24,480 bases of DNA from JBALVO01 sp036961445 (GTDB lineage Bacteria; Pseudomonadota; Gammaproteobacteria; Pseudomonadales; Halieaceae). Below are positions 22,271 through 24,480 of this stretch, in pieces. The translations under genes were made by a program, and so were the position numbers. Where the stretch lies: contig JBALVO010000051.1 of the NCBI GenBank assembly GCA_036961445.1, positions 1-24,480 of the forward strand, in the 5' to 3' direction. Numbering within the stretch: position 1 is the stretch's first letter; each line of letters begins with the position of its first letter. The notes beneath the pieces were generated by a model. That model was not told the DNA's origin. It was given only the letters and a program-made list of their open reading frames with translations, and made no database searches.

Positions 22271-24480
22271 ATGGAAAAGACATTCCAACCCGCCAATATT
22301 GAAACCCGCTGGTACCAGGAGTGGGAGAGCAAAGGCTATTTCGCACCACAGGGTGGCGAAAAGGCCTATAGCATCATGATTCCGCCGCCCAACGTCACTG
22401 GCAGCCTGCATATGGGTCACGGCTTTCAGGAAGCCATTATGGATGCTCTTATCCGTTATCACCGCATGTCTGGCTACAACACCCTGTGGCAAGTGGGTAC
22501 AGATCATGCCGGTATTGCCACACAAATGGTGGTAGAGCGCCAGCTCGAGGCACAGGGCATTAAGCGCCAGGAACTGGGGCGCGATGAGTTTGTAAAAAAA
22601 GTCTGGGAGTGGAAAGAGGAATCAGGCGGGACGATTACCCGGCAACTGCGACGCCTGGGCTCCTCGCTGGATTGGTCTCGTGAGCGCTTCACCATGGACC
22701 CAGGCCTCAGCGCGGCAGTACAGGAAGTATTCATTCGCCTATATCGGGAGGGATTGATCTATCGCGGGCAACGCCTGGTTAATTGGGACCCTGCACTACA
22801 CACGGCAATTTCAGACCTGGAGGTAAACTCTGAGGAAGAGCAGGGCCATCTGTGGCATTTCAACTACCCAATGGCCGGCGGTGAAGGCCACTTAACCGTG
22901 GCCACTACACGGCCCGAGACCATGCTCGGCGACAGCGCTGTGGCGGTTCACCCGGAAGACGAACGCTACGCCCACTTGATAGGCCGCATGGTGGAACTGC
23001 CGCTAACCGGGCGCCAAATCCCGGTCATAGCAGACGATTATGTCGATCGCGAGTTTGGCACTGGCTGCGTCAAAATCACACCTGCCCACGACTTTAATGA
23101 TTACGAAATGGGCCGCCGCCACGGCCTGGCCATGATTAACATCCTCGATGACAACGCAGCGATAAACCAGGAGGCACCAGAGGCCTATCGCGGTATGGAT
23201 CGCTTTGCTGCGCGCAAGCAGATCGTGGCTGATATGGAGGCCCTGGGGCTGCTGGACAAGATAGTAGACCACGTGCTGAAAGTGCCACGAGGTGATCGTT
23301 CCGGCGTGGTTATCGAGCCCTATCTGACCAATCAGTGGTATGTCGATGCCAGGGAAATGGCCAAGCCCGCTATCGCAGCGGTGGAGAACGGTGACATCCA
23401 GTTTGTACCCAAACAATGGGAAAACACCTACTTCGCCTGGATGCGTGACATTCAGGACTGGTGCATCAGTCGACAGCTCTGGTGGGGGCACCGCATTCCG
23501 GCGTGGTATGACAACGACGGAAAATTTTATGTCGGTGAGAACGAAGCCGCGGTAAGGCAGGAACACGGCCTCGACGATAGCGTTGCATTGCGTCAGGACG
23601 AGGATGTACTCGATACCTGGTTTTCCTCGGCCCTGTGGACTTTCTCTACCCTGGGTTGGCCCGACGAAACCGCAGAGCTGGACATATTCCACCCCAGTTC
23701 TGTACTGGTGACCGGGTTTGACATTATCTTTTTCTGGGTTGCCCGGATGATTATGATGACCCTGCATTTTCGCAAGGAAGTGCCGTTTCACACGGTCTAT
23801 GTCCACGGACTGGTCCGCGATAACGAAGGGCAGAAAATGTCCAAGTCCAAGGGCAATGTGATCGATCCTATCGACCTGATCGATGGGATAGAGCTTGAGG
23901 CGCTGGTAGCAAAGCGCACGGCTGGCATGATGCAACCGCAGCTGGCAGCAAAAATCACCAAGGCCACGCGCAAACAATTCCCCGAGGGTATCGCCGCCTA
24001 CGGAACCGACGCTCTGCGCTTTACCTATTTTTCGCTGGCCTCAACCGGGCGTGATATCAAGTTCGATATTGGCCGCATTGAAGGCTATAAGAACTTCTGT
24101 AATAAAATCTGGAATGCAGCACGCTACGTGTTGATGAACTGTGAGAATGAAGATTGCGGCACGCACAACGACGCAGCAATCGAGCTGAGTCTGGCGGATC
24201 GCTGGATCGTGAGCAGATTGCAGGAAACCGAGACTGAAGTCGCCAGGGCGGTAGCCAGTTACCGCTTCGATATGGCGTCACAGGCGCTGTACGAATTCAT
24301 CTGGAATGAATACTGTGACTGGTACCTGGAGCTGTCCAAACCGGTTTTGTGGGATGACCATGCTGCACCGGAAGCAAAGCGCGGTACGCGTCGCACCCTG
24401 ATCCGAGTCCTGGAAACCTGGCTCAGGCTACTGCACCCCTTGATGCCTTTTATTACCGAAGAAATCTGGCAAACGGTGGG
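22271..24480 (+). CDS. valS: Valyl-tRNA synthetase, 3' end beyond the window
   Basis: The first ~737 codons of a class I aminoacyl-tRNA synthetase that charges tRNA-Val. The HIGH signature appears as HMGH (47-50) within PPPNVTGSLHMGHGF, and KMSKS is at 522-526. The editing-domain motif TTRPETMLGD, the GTDHAGIATQ and WCISRQLWWGHRIP blocks and the anticodon-binding segment (SLADRWIVSRLQE, FIWNEYCDWYLEL) are all present. No stop codon occurs before the window ends; the missing part should include the rest of the tRNA-binding domain and a C-terminal coiled coil. Confidence 0.97.
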   Translation, partial: MEKTFQPANIETRWYQEWESKGYFAPQGGEKAYSIMIPPPNVTGSLHMGHGFQEAIMDALIRYHRMSGYNTLWQVGTDHAGIATQMVVERQLEAQGIKRQELGRDEFVKKVWEWKEESGGTITRQLRRLGSSLDWSRERFTMDPGLSAAVQEVFIRLYREGLIYRGQRLVNWDPALHTAISDLEVNSEEEQGHLWHFNYPMAGGEGHLTVATTRPETMLGDSAVAVHPEDERYAHLIGRMVELPLTGRQIPVIADDYVDREFGTGCVKITPAHDFNDYEMGRRHGLAMINILDDNAAINQEAPEAYRGMDRFAARKQIVADMEALGLLDKIVDHVLKVPRGDRSGVVIEPYLTNQWYVDAREMAKPAIAAVENGDIQFVPKQWENTYFAWMRDIQDWCISRQLWWGHRIPAWYDNDGKFYVGENEAAVRQEHGLDDSVALRQDEDVLDTWFSSALWTFSTLGWPDETAELDIFHPSSVLVTGFDIIFFWVARMIMMTLHFRKEVPFHTVYVHGLVRDNEGQKMSKSKGNVIDPIDLIDGIELEALVAKRTAGMMQPQLAAKITKATRKQFPEGIAAYGTDALRFTYFSLASTGRDIKFDIGRIEGYKNFCNKIWNAARYVLMNCENEDCGTHNDAAIELSLADRWIVSRLQETETEVARAVASYRFDMASQALYEFIWNEYCDWYLELSKPVLWDDHAAPEAKRGTRRTLIRVLETWLRLLHPLMPFITEEIWQTV

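Noticed and set aside
23003..23977. 324-codon minus-strand ORF opposite valS
   Set aside because: The opposite strand is unmistakable ValRS; the antisense frame is open through codon bias only.
1..24480. CRISPR array, tRNA, rRNA, transposon or prophage genes
   Set aside because: No repeat-spacer pattern, cloverleaf, rRNA stretch, transposase or phage protein was recognised in a manual reading; the only repeats are the pair at 20-422.

Overview
The window looks like a chromosomal segment of a marine-type gammaproteobacterium, with Cellvibrionales/Spongiibacteraceae/Halieaceae-like bacteria as the best guess. The reasons are the conserved pepA-holC-valS block, a bolA-trhO pair, a ydbH-ynbE-ydbL operon, an OmpW porin behind an FNR/Anr-type promoter, and a meta-cleavage cluster of the kind used in steroid or aromatic degradation. 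It is an assembled scaffold: exactly 100 Ns at 16652-16751 mark a join of unknown true length that cuts bolA and its divergent neighbour. No tRNA, rRNA, CRISPR array, transposase or phage gene was recognised.

Layout. 1-447: no gene, but two inverted, diverged copies of a ~150-bp palindrome-rich element. 448-2899 (minus): ompW with its terminator and an FNR-type promoter, an MliC-like lipoprotein, and a TauE/SafE permease. 3005-5277: a cytochrome P450 (plus) convergent with an aldo/keto reductase (minus). 5384-8386 (plus): ydbH-ynbE-ydbL, an envelope lipid-transport system, closed by a bidirectional terminator. 8465-14420 (minus): in transcription order an SDR, a strong-looking promoter, an HsaA-like flavin monooxygenase, a meta-cleavage-product hydrolase, a hydroxypentadienoate hydratase, an acylating acetaldehyde dehydrogenase and a hydroxy-oxovalerate aldolase. 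14546-15334: a secreted trypsin-like protease. 15395-16651 (minus): bolA-trhO. 16752-17411 (plus): the C-terminal part of an unknown protein with a regular ~27-residue repeat. 17413-19491 (minus): an OmpR-type two-component system with a palindrome over its promoter. 19595-24480 (plus): RDD membrane protein, pepA, holC and the first ~737 codons of valS.

How the genes work together. The hydrolase, hydratase, aldolase and dehydrogenase form the standard route from a ring-fission product to pyruvate and acetyl-CoA. The HsaA-like oxygenase points to the 3-HSA branch of steroid catabolism. The ring-cleaving dioxygenase (HsaC) and flavin reductase (HsaB) are not in the window, so the pathway must be completed elsewhere. 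The P450, aldo/keto reductase and SDR could belong to the same hydrophobic-substrate metabolism, but that is inference from proximity.

The most unusual item is the inverted pair of structured elements at 20-422. Their end stems have changed sequence while keeping pairing, which suggests selection on a folded RNA or single-stranded DNA. Next are the class II FNR architecture of the ompW promoter and the tandem-repeat protein beside the assembly gap.
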